Below, piece after piece: positions 42,220 to 49,947 of a stretch of DNA of 64,000 bases; within the stretch, counting starts at the first letter, position 1; each line of letters opens with the position of its first letter. The position numbers and the translations under genes were made by a program. The stretch comes from Streptomyces acidicola (GTDB lineage Bacteria > Actinomycetota > Actinomycetes > Streptomycetales > Streptomycetaceae). The stretch spans positions 1-64,000 of the forward strand of contig NZ_VMNX01000001.1 of the NCBI RefSeq assembly GCF_009377235.1, read 5' to 3'. The notes beneath the pieces are model-generated. The model was not told the origin of the DNA, made no database searches, and saw only the letters and a program-made list of their open reading frames with translations.

Positions 42220-42959
42220 CCGATCTGCGGTTCCATGAAGCTCCGGCAGACTTCGCGCGATTGGCGGTCAGTGGCGATGCGCTGCAGCAGGGCTTGAGGG
42301 ACCGTGGATGGCTGGTGGCGGACGTGAGATTCGGGTGGATGGCAGCCAACCCGAGCTTCTTAGTTTTCGGCGACCCAGCCCCCATGACGGAGATTGACGT
42401 GTCGCTGCAGGGAGAACGGTTCCTGCTGCTCGGCGTGATTGCGCCGGCCTTGGGCGACATCCACTGGCAACTCCAGGGGCGAGAGGAAGTGCCGGAGGGT
42501 TGGTTCGCCAGGCACTATCTAGGCACGGATGAAACCGCCCTGCCCTATCTTGACAATGCTTTCTATGGCCGCAACCAGCGCACGTCTGGCGCGGGCTTCA
42601 TATTGGGCGACCCCGCGGCCGTATCAATTTTCGCGCTGACGGCCTTGTTCGTCGGAGGCATCCTCGCTGAGGGCGGGAAAGACGTATACGCCAAAATAAA
42701 ATCTTTATCCAGCCGTTCAACCGCCTTCAGGCGCATCGAAGGCAGTAGTGTCAACCCGTGGGTGGTGGTTCACGATCCCGAACACAACTGCGTAATCGAG
42801 TATCCGAGGGAGCTACCCCCTGCAGCAGCAGAAGCGTTGATCCGTCTAAGAGCGGAAGAGATCGTCCGGACTCATCTGCGTTGGAACCCAGAAACGCAGG
42901 CATGGGACCGGGTGGACCGTCAACCCCTCATAGCAGACCCCGGGGCCCCGTCCGATTGA
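42216..42959 (+). CDS. Hypothetical membrane protein with a TTA codon and atypical base composition
   Basis: The 247-residue protein has no recognised family. A single membrane span (VSIFALTALFVGGILA, about 136-151) separates an N-terminal beta-rich domain from a C-terminal Arg/Glu-rich region. Codon use is markedly less GC-biased than its neighbours, with a TTA leucine codon at 42360-42362. That codon makes translation dependent on the bldA tRNA in Streptomyces and suggests late, development-linked expression. A structured palindrome follows the stop. Confidence 0.6.
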   Translation: MTDLRFHEAPADFARLAVSGDALQQGLRDRGWLVADVRFGWMAANPSFLVFGDPAPMTEIDVSLQGERFLLLGVIAPALGDIHWQLQGREEVPEGWFARHYLGTDETALPYLDNAFYGRNQRTSGAGFILGDPAAVSIFALTALFVGGILAEGGKDVYAKIKSLSSRSTAFRRIEGSSVNPWVVVHDPEHNCVIEYPRELPPAAAEALIRLRAEEIVRTHLRWNPETQAWDRVDRQPLIADPGAPSD

Positions 42960-42976
42960 GGCAAGCTGACGTTATT

Positions 42977-43022
42977 CGATCGGGGATGCCTGCCACGCAC
43001 GTGCGTCCTGAGCATCCCGATC
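42977..43022 (+). terminator. Extended palindromic hairpin
   Basis: Outer arms GATCGGGGATGC and GCATCCCGATC enclose a perfect 12-base palindrome ACGCACGTGCGT at 42995-43006. It lies 18 bases after the previous stop and may be a terminator or a protein-binding site. Confidence 0.5.
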
Positions 43023-43145
43023 CAGCGAGCTGACCATCACACTTACCGCCCGATCGGGTAGACCTGCCGTCGTTCTCCAGGTGAGCGCCCCGCTGGTGTC
43101 GCTACGAAGATCACGAAAGCTGTCCGTGATCGAGAGGACTCCACC

Positions 43146-43829
43146 GTGCGACTCGCACGCGCCGCTGCAATGGCTGCCGCCATTGCGGCCCTGCTCTTCC
43201 CCGCAACCGCCCACGCCGCGCCCGCCGACATCCCGCCCCGGGCCGCGGCCGGCGAAACCATCACCCTGCCCGTCAGTGACGCCCTCAACCAGCTCCCGGT
43301 CCGCGACGAGGACCGCACTGGCTACACCCGCGACAAGTTCAAGCACTGGATCGACGCCGACAAAGACGGCTGCAACACGCGAGCGGAGGTACTGAAAGCC
43401 GAGGCGGTCGTCGCACCGACGCAAGGGTCGAACTGCGCCCTGACCGGCGGCGAGTGGTACTCGGCTTACGACAACCTGTACCTCGACACGGCCAGGAAAC
43501 TCGACGTCGACCACCGCGTACCCCTCGCCGAAGCCTGGGATAGCGGCGCCTCCGCCTGGGGTCCCGCCGAGCGCCAGGCCTTCGCCAACGACCTCGACGA
43601 CCCCCGCGCACTCATCGCGGTCTCCGCCGCCTCCAACAGGTCCAAGGCCGACAAGGACCCCGCCGACTGGCTGCCGCCCTACACGCCCGACCGGTGTGAG
43701 TACGTCACCGACTGGATCACGATCAAGACCCGGTATGCGCTGAACATCGACCCTGCGGAACAGGCCGCGCTCAACCGCGAACTCTCCTTCTGCCCCGACC
43801 AGACGATCACGGTGACGCTGGCCCGGTAG
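43146..43829 (+). CDS. Secreted HNH-family nuclease (DUF1524-like)
   Basis: The 227-residue protein has a clear signal peptide (RLARAAAMAAAIAALLFPATAHA, cleavage near 25). The DUF1524/GmrSD-type HNH segment follows: LDVDHRVPLAEAWDSGA (about 119-135), with the catalytic Asp-His, and a later ALIAVSAASNRSKADKDPADWLPP with the Asn. Four cysteines suggest disulfides. It is probably an extracellular DNase. The GTG at 43146 starts directly at the signal peptide. Confidence 0.85.
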   Translation: MRLARAAAMAAAIAALLFPATAHAAPADIPPRAAAGETITLPVSDALNQLPVRDEDRTGYTRDKFKHWIDADKDGCNTRAEVLKAEAVVAPTQGSNCALTGGEWYSAYDNLYLDTARKLDVDHRVPLAEAWDSGASAWGPAERQAFANDLDDPRALIAVSAASNRSKADKDPADWLPPYTPDRCEYVTDWITIKTRYALNIDPAEQAALNRELSFCPDQTITVTLAR

Positions 43830-43845
43830 CCCAGCCGTCGCTCGG

Positions 43846-43892
43846 AAGGCTGAAGCCCCTGCCGCGTGTTGAGCGGCAGGGGCTTCAGCCTT
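43846..43892. terminator. Strong bidirectional terminator
   Basis: AAGGCTGAAGCCCCTGCCGC pairs perfectly with its complement across a seven-base loop, between the secreted nuclease gene and the convergent inhibitor-like gene. Confidence 0.9.
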
Positions 43893-43900
43893 GGGGGTGT

Positions 43901-44296
43901 TCAACCGCAGCCGTTGCGGTTGATCTTCAGAGAGCGAGTCTGGTCGTTGAGGTTGTAGCCGCGCAGATCATGAATGGAACCACCGCTGCGGGTCACACAC
44001 GCCCAGCGACCGCTGTAGTTCCGCTTCTCATAGACACGGGCAGTACGGCCGGAGTTGTTACGGATCGAACTGCCCCGGTCACGGATCGAGGACGGCAGAT
44101 CCTTCACACCACCATCCACGGCCCGCCGCACCCACGGCTGCCCACCAAAGTTGATCTCCGGGTAGATGCAGACATAGCCGTCCGGGCAGTCGATACCAGC
44201 CCGCCCAGCCGTGGTGCTGCCGGAAGCAGAAACGGGAAAAGCCAGCGGCGCCAGAGCCAAGGCGGCAACGGCCGCGGCACGCATCACTTGATTCAT
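43901..44296 (-). CDS. Secreted peptidase-inhibitor I36 / crystallin-like protein
   Basis: The 131-residue protein has a signal peptide (MRAAAVAALALAPLAFPVSASG), then a CPDGYVCIYPEINFGG fold with the paired cysteines and aromatic residues of the I36 (SMPI) inhibitor and beta/gamma-crystallin-like group. Such proteins are exported protease inhibitors or cell-wall-associated. It is convergent with the secreted nuclease, so the two may be a secreted toxic set, which is speculation. The ATG at 44296 is chosen because it precedes the signal peptide; an ATG at 44311 is also in frame. Confidence 0.75.
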   Translation of the reverse strand: MNQVMRAAAVAALALAPLAFPVSASGSTTAGRAGIDCPDGYVCIYPEINFGGQPWVRRAVDGGVKDLPSSIRDRGSSIRNNSGRTARVYEKRNYSGRWACVTRSGGSIHDLRGYNLNDQTRSLKINRNGCG

Positions 44297-44496
44297 CACG
44301 ACACCAGACATACGGGGTACCGGCGGCCAGGAAGACGGTTTGGCCTGCAGGTTCACCCCAGCGGTCGAGCGCCACCGGGCGCGCGCCCGGCGGGCGACGC
44401 AACCCGTCCGGCCGGGGCAACCCGGCCATCGGCTCCTCAGGGTTCACTTACTCACGCTAGTCTCGAATCAACCAGCACTTTCGGCCGGAGGCAGCG

Positions 44497-44781
44497 ATGA
44501 GCGAGCAGTCGTGGACGATCGAGCGCATCACCGAAGCGCTCGGCAACCCTGCCCTCGCCCAGCGCTTCCTCGGCGAGATCAACCGGGCCCCGGCGCATGA
44601 GCTACTCCAGGTGTTCGCCAAATGGCAGCGGATCGCCCAAAACACCCTGAACGCCTTCGAAGGCAGCAGCGAAATCGTGGCCGCTGTACAGCGCGGCGAG
44701 GAACCCCCAGGTGACTGGATCGACGGCACAGAACGTCTCCTGCAGGCAGCTGAGCGAATCGGGTCACAAGGCGCCGCCTGA
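44497..44781 (+). CDS. Putative antitoxin partner (94 residues)
   Basis: A small helical acidic protein (ITEALGNPALAQRFLGEIN ... LLQVFAKWQRIAQNTLNAF) lies 18 bases upstream of the RelE/ParE-like gene. Position and size suit an antitoxin, but I recognise no known antitoxin fold. It has its own promoter region (44300-44496, with TAGTCT-like -10 sequence). Confidence 0.45.
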   Translation: MSEQSWTIERITEALGNPALAQRFLGEINRAPAHELLQVFAKWQRIAQNTLNAFEGSSEIVAAVQRGEEPPGDWIDGTERLLQAAERIGSQGAA

Positions 44782-44799
44782 CCTGCCACCCTTAACCGG

Positions 44800-45051
44800 G
44801 TGTACAAGCTCCGCTACTCGAAGGCCGTCGAAGCCGTCTGGGACGCCCTCCCCGACGACGCCAGAGCCGAACTCGACCGCGCCCTCATCGGGATCTGCCA
44901 AGACCCCTGGGCCCACACGGAGCCCCGCAGCGACGACCTACGCGACGTGGAGCGGACATGCGCCCTCCAGCACACCGCAATCGCCCTCCTCGTCATCGCC
45001 GCACCACCCGTCCGGCGCGTCTACCTCCGCAACATCGACTACCTCGGCTGA
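44800..45051 (+). CDS. RelE/ParE-like toxin
   Basis: The 83-residue protein follows the RelE/ParE plan: an N-terminal strand (YKLRYSKAVEAVWDALPDDARAEL), a helix pair, and C-terminal strands (TAIALLVIAAPPVRRVYLRNIDYL) with an Arg-Arg before the final strand. RelE members cleave ribosome-bound mRNA; ParE members inhibit gyrase. The residues do not tell which. GTG 44800 is the only start. Confidence 0.65.
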   Translation: MYKLRYSKAVEAVWDALPDDARAELDRALIGICQDPWAHTEPRSDDLRDVERTCALQHTAIALLVIAAPPVRRVYLRNIDYLG

Positions 45052-45142
45052 ACACGAACAAGCCTTCGTCCGGCCGGCGGACCGGATACATCGTGCCGTG
45101 GCCCCATTCCGAGGCCGGCCGCCGTGACCGTAGGGTTCGAGG

Positions 45143-45508
45143 GTGGATGAGTCCCAGACATGGCAGATCGACGTAGACGGCCCGATCATCGTCGGCCCGG
45201 CGGATACAGACCGGCTTGAACACCTCTACGACGGGCTATACGACGACAGCACCTACGGCGCACCAGAGCCCCCCATGCCCGAGGCCCGCACCGTCGCCTG
45301 CCCCCAATGCGGCAGGCAGCGCAACCTGATCGCCACCGGACGATGGACCGACCCGGCCCGCATGAAATGCCCCGACGACGGCCAGGAATGGACCGAAGAC
45401 GCCACCGACCAGCACACCGGCCTCACCCTCATGCAAGCACTCATCCAGGGATCCACTGCGGGCACGAGTTCCCGTCCGTCACACCCGCACTCGGAGAAGC
45501 CATCCTGA
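45143..45508 (+). CDS. Hypothetical zinc-ribbon protein (121 residues)
   Basis: CPQCGRQRNLIATGRWTDPARMKCPDD (about 53-79) forms a zinc ribbon in the middle of an otherwise acidic protein. Not recognised. GTG 45143 follows TAGGGTTCGAGG. Confidence 0.55.
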   Translation: MDESQTWQIDVDGPIIVGPADTDRLEHLYDGLYDDSTYGAPEPPMPEARTVACPQCGRQRNLIATGRWTDPARMKCPDDGQEWTEDATDQHTGLTLMQALIQGSTAGTSSRPSHPHSEKPS

Positions 45509-45664
45509 GTCGCAGGACGTGACAGTGCCCCTCGCCCGGACGGGCGGACGAGGCGCGCTCCTTTGTGCACCCTCACGTGGTCACGGTTCGCGCACAACGC
45601 CTCCGTAACGTGCGCCACATGCGGGATGATCCGCTCTTCAGCAGCACCACCCTCGGGGGGGATC

Positions 45665-46333
45665 ATGAGCCAGAACGTCACGCCGCCAATGCCCGGATAT
45701 GAGCCACCCACCGCGCCGCCGGCGCCGAACAAGAACCGCACGGTCCTCATCGCCACCGCAGCAGCAGTAGCAGCCGCGGCCATCGCGGCAACCATCACCG
45801 CAGGCGTCACCGGCAACAGCGAAGCCAGCCCCGCACCCACCGTCACAGTCACCGAGACGGCAGCACCCGAAGCCGACACCGCAGAGGCGGAGGACGCGGC
45901 AACAACGACCGTCGAGACTGACTTCAAGGTCGGCGAAAAGGCCGACAACGGGGGAGCAGTCGTCAAGATCACCAAGGTCGTGGAGAGCAACACCATCACC
46001 CTGGCCGGGGCGCAAAAGAACGCAGGCGACGGCGCCAAATACGTCACCCTGAAGACCGTCGTCACCAACGAGACGAAGGCCAGCATGGACCTCACCTGCT
46101 CGCTGCCCATCGTCAGCGCCCTCATCGACGACCAAGACCGCCGCTACGACACGATCGAAAACCTCTACGAGGTCGCAGACAACCCGGAATGCAACGCACA
46201 ACTCCAGCCGGGCTTCAAGGACGACATGCAATTCGTCTACCGCGTACCGAAAGACGCGAAGATCACGATGTGGGAGTTCTATCCATACGACCTGGAGAAC
46301 GAACCCACCCCCACCCTCGTAGACCTCACCTGA
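45665..46333 (+). CDS. DUF4352 membrane-anchored protein
   Basis: The 222-residue protein has a Pro-rich cytoplasmic N terminus, one membrane span (VLIATAAAVAAAAIAATITAG), a Thr/Ala/Glu-rich linker, and a C-terminal beta-sandwich of the DUF4352 (telokin-like) type with VITKVVESNTI and the typical YVTLKTVVTNET strand. Such domains sit outside the membrane and may bind partners. The ATG at 45665 is used because the frame upstream lacks a better ribosome site. Confidence 0.7.
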   Translation: MSQNVTPPMPGYEPPTAPPAPNKNRTVLIATAAAVAAAAIAATITAGVTGNSEASPAPTVTVTETAAPEADTAEAEDAATTTVETDFKVGEKADNGGAVVKITKVVESNTITLAGAQKNAGDGAKYVTLKTVVTNETKASMDLTCSLPIVSALIDDQDRRYDTIENLYEVADNPECNAQLQPGFKDDMQFVYRVPKDAKITMWEFYPYDLENEPTPTLVDLT

Positions 46334-46389
46334 CGCGCCTGCGCCCCGATCCGCCTCCGGGACCGGGGCGCAGCGCCAGCCCGCACCAT

Positions 46390-46773
46390 CTACCCCGCGT
46401 CCGGCAACTCGACCTCCGCCATCACCGCCGGATCCGCATTCGCCAGCCGCTCAGCCGCCCGCCCGTTCTCCTCCCGCAACGTGGTCAGCCACGGCCACAG
46501 ATCGGGCAGCTGCTGGCCCGAACAGGCGAGCCGGTGCTCGATCCGGCAACGCTGCGCCGCATCCGGCGGACACACCCCGTACACGGTCACGCGGCCATCC
46601 GACACCGTGATCCACCGATGCTCGGCCGGCACCAGATGCGCCAGCACATCCACGCCCGGCTCCAACATCACCCAATCGTGCTCTAGCGTCGGCACCCGCT
46701 CCTGCGGTAGCCCGCACTTCGGGCACGTGTGTATCTGCTCGCCGCCCAACCGCGGCACCCCATCCGCCCCCAT
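46390..46773 (-). CDS. DUF6083-like protein
   Basis: The 127-residue protein begins with a CPKCGLPQERVPT zinc-type segment, followed by EHDWVMLEPGVDVLAHLVPAEHRWITVSDGRVTVYG, a pattern characteristic of Streptomyces DUF6083 proteins often carried by integrative elements. Function unknown. It is convergent with the DUF4352 gene. Confidence 0.65.
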   Translation of the reverse strand: MGADGVPRLGGEQIHTCPKCGLPQERVPTLEHDWVMLEPGVDVLAHLVPAEHRWITVSDGRVTVYGVCPPDAAQRCRIEHRLACSGQQLPDLWPWLTTLREENGRAAERLANADPAVMAEVELPDAG

Positions 46774-46956
46774 ATCGTGAGCGTGCGCGCAGGGCAGCTA
46801 CGGCACACGGCAGCATTCGGACGGGAACACTGCGGCGTGACAGGTGCACGGCGGCAGGCGAGGCGGCAGGCGTATCCGCCCGGCACAGCAGCCACGGTGG
46901 GCGCGGCCGGGCGGGCGGCCTAGACAGAGCAGGTCGTTCGTCAGACTGGCGTCCAC

Positions 46957-47442
46957 ATGACGCCCCGCCGATCACCACCCGGTCCCGAGCGCGCCTACAC
47001 AGACAGCACCGCCATGCCCTATAGGCAAAGCCGCATGCCGCTCCTCCACGCCCCAGTGCCCAGCCTCCGCCAAGCCATCGAGCACCGCTACGGCAACGCC
47101 GACTGCTGGCCGATGCCCATCCAGGCCGCCACAGCACACCTCACCGTCCTCGAAGACCTGATCGGCGACCTATACGCCCCAGTCCTTCAGCGCGCCATCG
47201 AAGCGATCTACACCGAGATCGAGGAACCCACCCGCCACGACTTCCTCAACGTCCGCCGACAGCAAGCCTTCGAACGGCGCTTCGGAACCGGACCAGACCC
47301 TCGGCTCGACATCGCATACACGACGCTCAACGGCATCGAGACCCTGCTCGGGAAAGACACCTACCGCCAGGTGATCCGCGCAGCCTACGAAGCACGCCAC
47401 CTCGTGCAGTGCTCCTCGCGAATCACGCGCGGTGCCACGTAG
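46957..47442 (+). CDS. Hypothetical 161-residue protein
   Basis: Not recognised. The body is helical with several Tyr and His residues. Two later in-frame ATGs (47014, 47035) could be the real start, since the first 20 residues are Pro/Arg-rich. A strong terminator lies just downstream. Confidence 0.5.
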   Translation: MTPRRSPPGPERAYTDSTAMPYRQSRMPLLHAPVPSLRQAIEHRYGNADCWPMPIQAATAHLTVLEDLIGDLYAPVLQRAIEAIYTEIEEPTRHDFLNVRRQQAFERRFGTGPDPRLDIAYTTLNGIETLLGKDTYRQVIRAAYEARHLVQCSSRITRGAT

Positions 47443-47465
47443 GGGTGAACAGCCAGCGCGACATC

Positions 47466-47496
47466 AGGCCCCGCACCGGGAAACCGGGCGGGGCCT
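47466..47496. terminator. Terminator between convergent genes
   Basis: AGGCCCCGC and GCGGGGCCT form a nine-base stem around an ACCGG-AAA-CCGG inner helix, followed by TTC. Confidence 0.8.
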
Positions 47497-47507
47497 TCGC
47501 CGCCTAG

Positions 47508-47753
47508 TCAGGCGGCTTCCTCCACCTCCGGCGGCCTCTTCCCGTTCAGCACCTGACGCACCCACCCCTCCGACAGGCCCAGCCGGGCCGCCAGCTCCGG
47601 CACCTGCACCCCGCGCCCGAATGCCCCACGCAGCGCCGCATTCCGCTGCCGCTGCAGCCGCTCCGTCGCCGCCTTACTCGCCACCGTCCGGTGCAACACC
47701 ACCGCCACCGCCAGCAGCACCCAACCCGTCACGTCGTTCAACCTGCGCTGCAT
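47508..47753 (-). CDS. HTH protein with N-terminal membrane segment (81 residues)
   Basis: A short hydrophobic segment (GWVLLAVAVVLHRTVA, about 10-25) is followed by charged helices and a C-terminal helix-turn-helix (VPELAARLGLSEGWVRQVLNG). The combination is unusual for such a small protein. It ends in acidic residues. ATG 47753 is the first start. Confidence 0.5.
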   Translation of the reverse strand: MQRRLNDVTGWVLLAVAVVLHRTVASKAATERLQRQRNAALRGAFGRGVQVPELAARLGLSEGWVRQVLNGKRPPEVEEAA

Positions 47754-47845
47754 GCAGACCCCCCAGTCAGTGCACCGTCATCCGACCTACACAACGGTCA
47801 GCGGTACACGGCGGTGCGACAAGGGCGCAGACCAGGCGCAAATGC

Positions 47846-47879
47846 AGACCGCCCCCGCCCTGTTGGGCGGGGGCGGTCT
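47846..47879. terminator. Strong terminator between the 47.7 and 47.9 kb minus-strand genes
   Basis: AGACCGCCCCCGCCC pairs with GGGCGGGGGCGGTCT across TGTT, a perfect 15-base stem just downstream of the 47890-48180 gene. Confidence 0.85.
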
Positions 47880-47889
47880 GAGGGTTCGG

Positions 47890-48180
47890 CTACAGCTCGG
47901 TGAGTTCGTATGGCTCCGGCAGCGGTGGCATCGGCACCCGCAGCGCCCGCCCGAGCATCGCCCGCGCCATCAACTCCCACTCCGCCGCCGGCCGGGACGC
48001 GGGGCGCACGAAGAGCAGCCGGCCGTCAGGATGGACCGCCGCACCCCCGGTGAAGCCCGGGTCCGTATCCAGCACCGCCACCTCCACGCCGAACTCGGCG
48101 AGCAGAGAATCGAGCGGGGCGTCCAACAGGTGCTCGGTGGTTAAGGCATCCCGATCCGACAAGAAATTCTTTACCACCAT
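47890..48180 (-). CDS. Hypothetical 96-residue protein
   Basis: Not recognised. It is a small alpha/beta protein (SLLAEFGVEVAVLDTDPGFTGGAAVHPDGRLLFVRPA). The ATG at 48180 is preferred because GGGGAG lies ten bases upstream; the frame continues to 48231. Its leader carries the same two-hairpin motif found upstream of the DUF6907 gene at 51289-51723, so the two may respond to the same signal. Confidence 0.55.
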   Translation of the reverse strand: MVVKNFLSDRDALTTEHLLDAPLDSLLAEFGVEVAVLDTDPGFTGGAAVHPDGRLLFVRPASRPAAEWELMARAMLGRALRVPMPPLPEPYELTEL

Positions 48181-48227
48181 CTTTGCTACGCTCCCCACGG
48201 AGCCTCCATTCTGGCGAGTAGGGGTTC

Positions 48228-48292
48228 TCACTGATCAGCGAGGTGATGACTCGCTGGTCGACCAGGCCGGGCGGGTGAAGACCGCCCGGCCT
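48228..48292 (-). promoter_or_regulatory. Two-hairpin leader motif, copy A
   Basis: Hairpin 1: CAGCGAG (48236-48242) pairs with CTCGCTG (48250-48256). Hairpin 2: AGGCCGGGCGG pairs with CCGCCCGGCCT (48264-48292). TCACTG precedes hairpin 1. The same order, spacing and sequences recur at 51750-51811. Here it lies 48 bases upstream of a minus-strand gene. Confidence 0.65.
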
Positions 48293-48636
48293 GACGCATT
48301 CCTGGAACCTAACTGACGGGCTCGTATGAGACAGCTAGATCCGGCACGGCCTTCTCGCGTATGAAGATGAGTCACAACCCAACCCGGGCTGACACGGAAA
48401 GTTCGGCTGAGCTGGACTTTTACATAAAGTTGCGCGCCGATGACCTGCATCATTACCACTGACGACATAGCCCCCTGGCTCTCGCCATAAATCCAATTAG
48501 GCAACGTGCAGCCCGGCAAACCGGACATAGTGCCGGTGGCAGGATGGCCGAATCCGAACAATGCCATGTCGGTTTGCTTGCCAGGAAGCACCGCCACTGC
48601 CGGAAGCGGCGCCAGGTAGGCGGTGTAGACGCGGCA

Positions 48637-48667
48637 GCGCCCTCTCCCGAGGTCAGGGAGAGGGCGC
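48637..48667 (+). terminator. Rho-independent terminator
   Basis: GCGCCCTCTCCC pairs perfectly with GGGAGAGGGCGC across seven bases, followed by CTTTGTGTG. No annotated gene precedes it on the plus strand, which hints at an unrecognised short transcript just upstream. Confidence 0.85.
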
Positions 48668-48749
48668 CTTTGTGTGTAAAGCTACGAGCTCAGCCAGGCC
48701 CGACCGGCTGGTAGTAAGTTCGTCCCACCACATGATCGATAGGGGGCGC

Positions 48750-49322
48750 ATGAAGTGGGCCATGAGCGACGACTACGCCGCACTCATCACCACAATCATC
48801 CTGGCGGCACTACTGATCGGCTCAGTACAGCTCGCAAGCCTGCTGCGCCGGTTCGTCGGGGCGTTCGTTGAATCGGCTCAGCGAGGCGTGAACGCACAGA
48901 ACAGCGCCATCGACGCCATTCAACGCGAAGAAGACCCCGAACCAGACGACCTGGAGGCGATAACCGTCGCAGTCCGGCCTGGTCGCGTGCTGCGCAAGGC
49001 GATACCTGCACTGGCCGCTGCGATCATCTGGCTGGGCATTTGCGGCCCCCTCGTATGGATACTCATCAAAGTCCTGTTCTGGTCTGCAACACACGAACCG
49101 CAGACAGACCCCCAACTGGCCAAAGCATCCTTCTACGTGACTGCTGGCGCCGTAGCAGTACTCGTTATCGAAGGCATGGTCCGAGTCGTGGCTGAGGCCC
49201 TGAGGAACATGAAGAGGGCGCTGAACAGCTACACCCCCCCGACACGCGAGCAAAGGTCCAAACTTTTCGAAGCCCTTGCACGGCATGCCGGAACTTCCAG
49301 CAACGAGCCCGACAGCCACTGA
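48750..49322 (+). CDS. Membrane protein (190 residues)
   Basis: Three membrane spans (about 10-28, 84-106 and 124-146) with charged loops. Not recognised. Codon bias is weaker than its neighbours, suggesting recent acquisition. The start is uncertain: ATG 48732, 48750 and 48762 are in frame, and only 48750 follows a GGGGG stretch. Confidence 0.55.
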   Translation: MKWAMSDDYAALITTIILAALLIGSVQLASLLRRFVGAFVESAQRGVNAQNSAIDAIQREEDPEPDDLEAITVAVRPGRVLRKAIPALAAAIIWLGICGPLVWILIKVLFWSATHEPQTDPQLAKASFYVTAGAVAVLVIEGMVRVVAEALRNMKRALNSYTPPTREQRSKLFEALARHAGTSSNEPDSH

Positions 49323-49340
49323 CGCAGACAGAGCGACGGC

Positions 49341-49739
49341 TCACGCACCCAAGGCGTCATCCAGAAAAGCCTGAACCGGCCCGAACAGCCCGCCAGGGAT
49401 CCGCTCGGGAATCTCGCCGAGGCGCACCCAGGCGACCTCCGCGACCTCCCGCGGACTCGCCACCCGCGCATCCCCGGCCAGCCGACGGCAGGCCACGTAC
49501 ACCATCCGGCGGCCCGAACCCGGATGCAGCCGCTCACCGAGGAGCTGCACCGGCTCGACCGTCACGCCCGCCTCCTCCAAGGCCTCCCGCGCGGCAGCCG
49601 CGGCAGGTGTCTCGTCGGGCTCTACCTTGCCCGACGGGAGCGTCCACAACAGGGCGCCCTCCGGGACGCGGCGGCGGATCAAGAGCAGACGGTTCGCGTG
49701 GACGACCACCGCGGCGGCGATCGGCGGGTTGGATGCCAC
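49341..49739 (-). CDS. Nudix hydrolase
   Basis: The 132-residue protein has a full Nudix box GKVEPDETPAAAAAREALEEAGV at about 37-59 with the REVEE-type metal ligands. pSAM2 carries a Nudix-domain protein, Pif, that blocks transfer to cells already holding the element, so this copy could have such a role; alternatively it cleans damaged nucleotides. ATG 49739 is the only start. It is divergent from the zinc-ribbon gene. Confidence 0.8.
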   Translation of the reverse strand: MASNPPIAAAVVVHANRLLLIRRRVPEGALLWTLPSGKVEPDETPAAAAAREALEEAGVTVEPVQLLGERLHPGSGRRMVYVACRRLAGDARVASPREVAEVAWVRLGEIPERIPGGLFGPVQAFLDDALGA

Positions 49740-49947
49740 GAGGCTCCCTTCGGCGACGAGCGGACACGGTAACGACCAACGCCCACGCCATGTGGCGGGG
49801 GAATTGCGTCAGTGCGGCGAGTAGTTGCACGAATATCGCCATAACTGGCAGCGAAAGTAGGAGAATTGGAAGCCTAAATACCGCGCGGCCCAGGCGGTGG
49901 TGGTGCACCATCCGGGGCCGCTTCGGAGACTGCGAAGGAGTCCCCGT

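Larger units (their letters stand above)
48181..48749. other. About 570-base region without a convincing gene
   Basis: It contains the two-hairpin leader motif, AT-richer sequence around 48400-48480 that may hold promoters, and a terminator at 48637-48667. A minus-strand frame of 120 codons (48235-48597) has poor codon bias and is not accepted. Confidence 0.6.

Noticed and set aside
48235..48597. Minus-strand frame of 120 codons
   Set aside because: Poor codon bias, no ribosome site, and it overlaps the hairpin motif.
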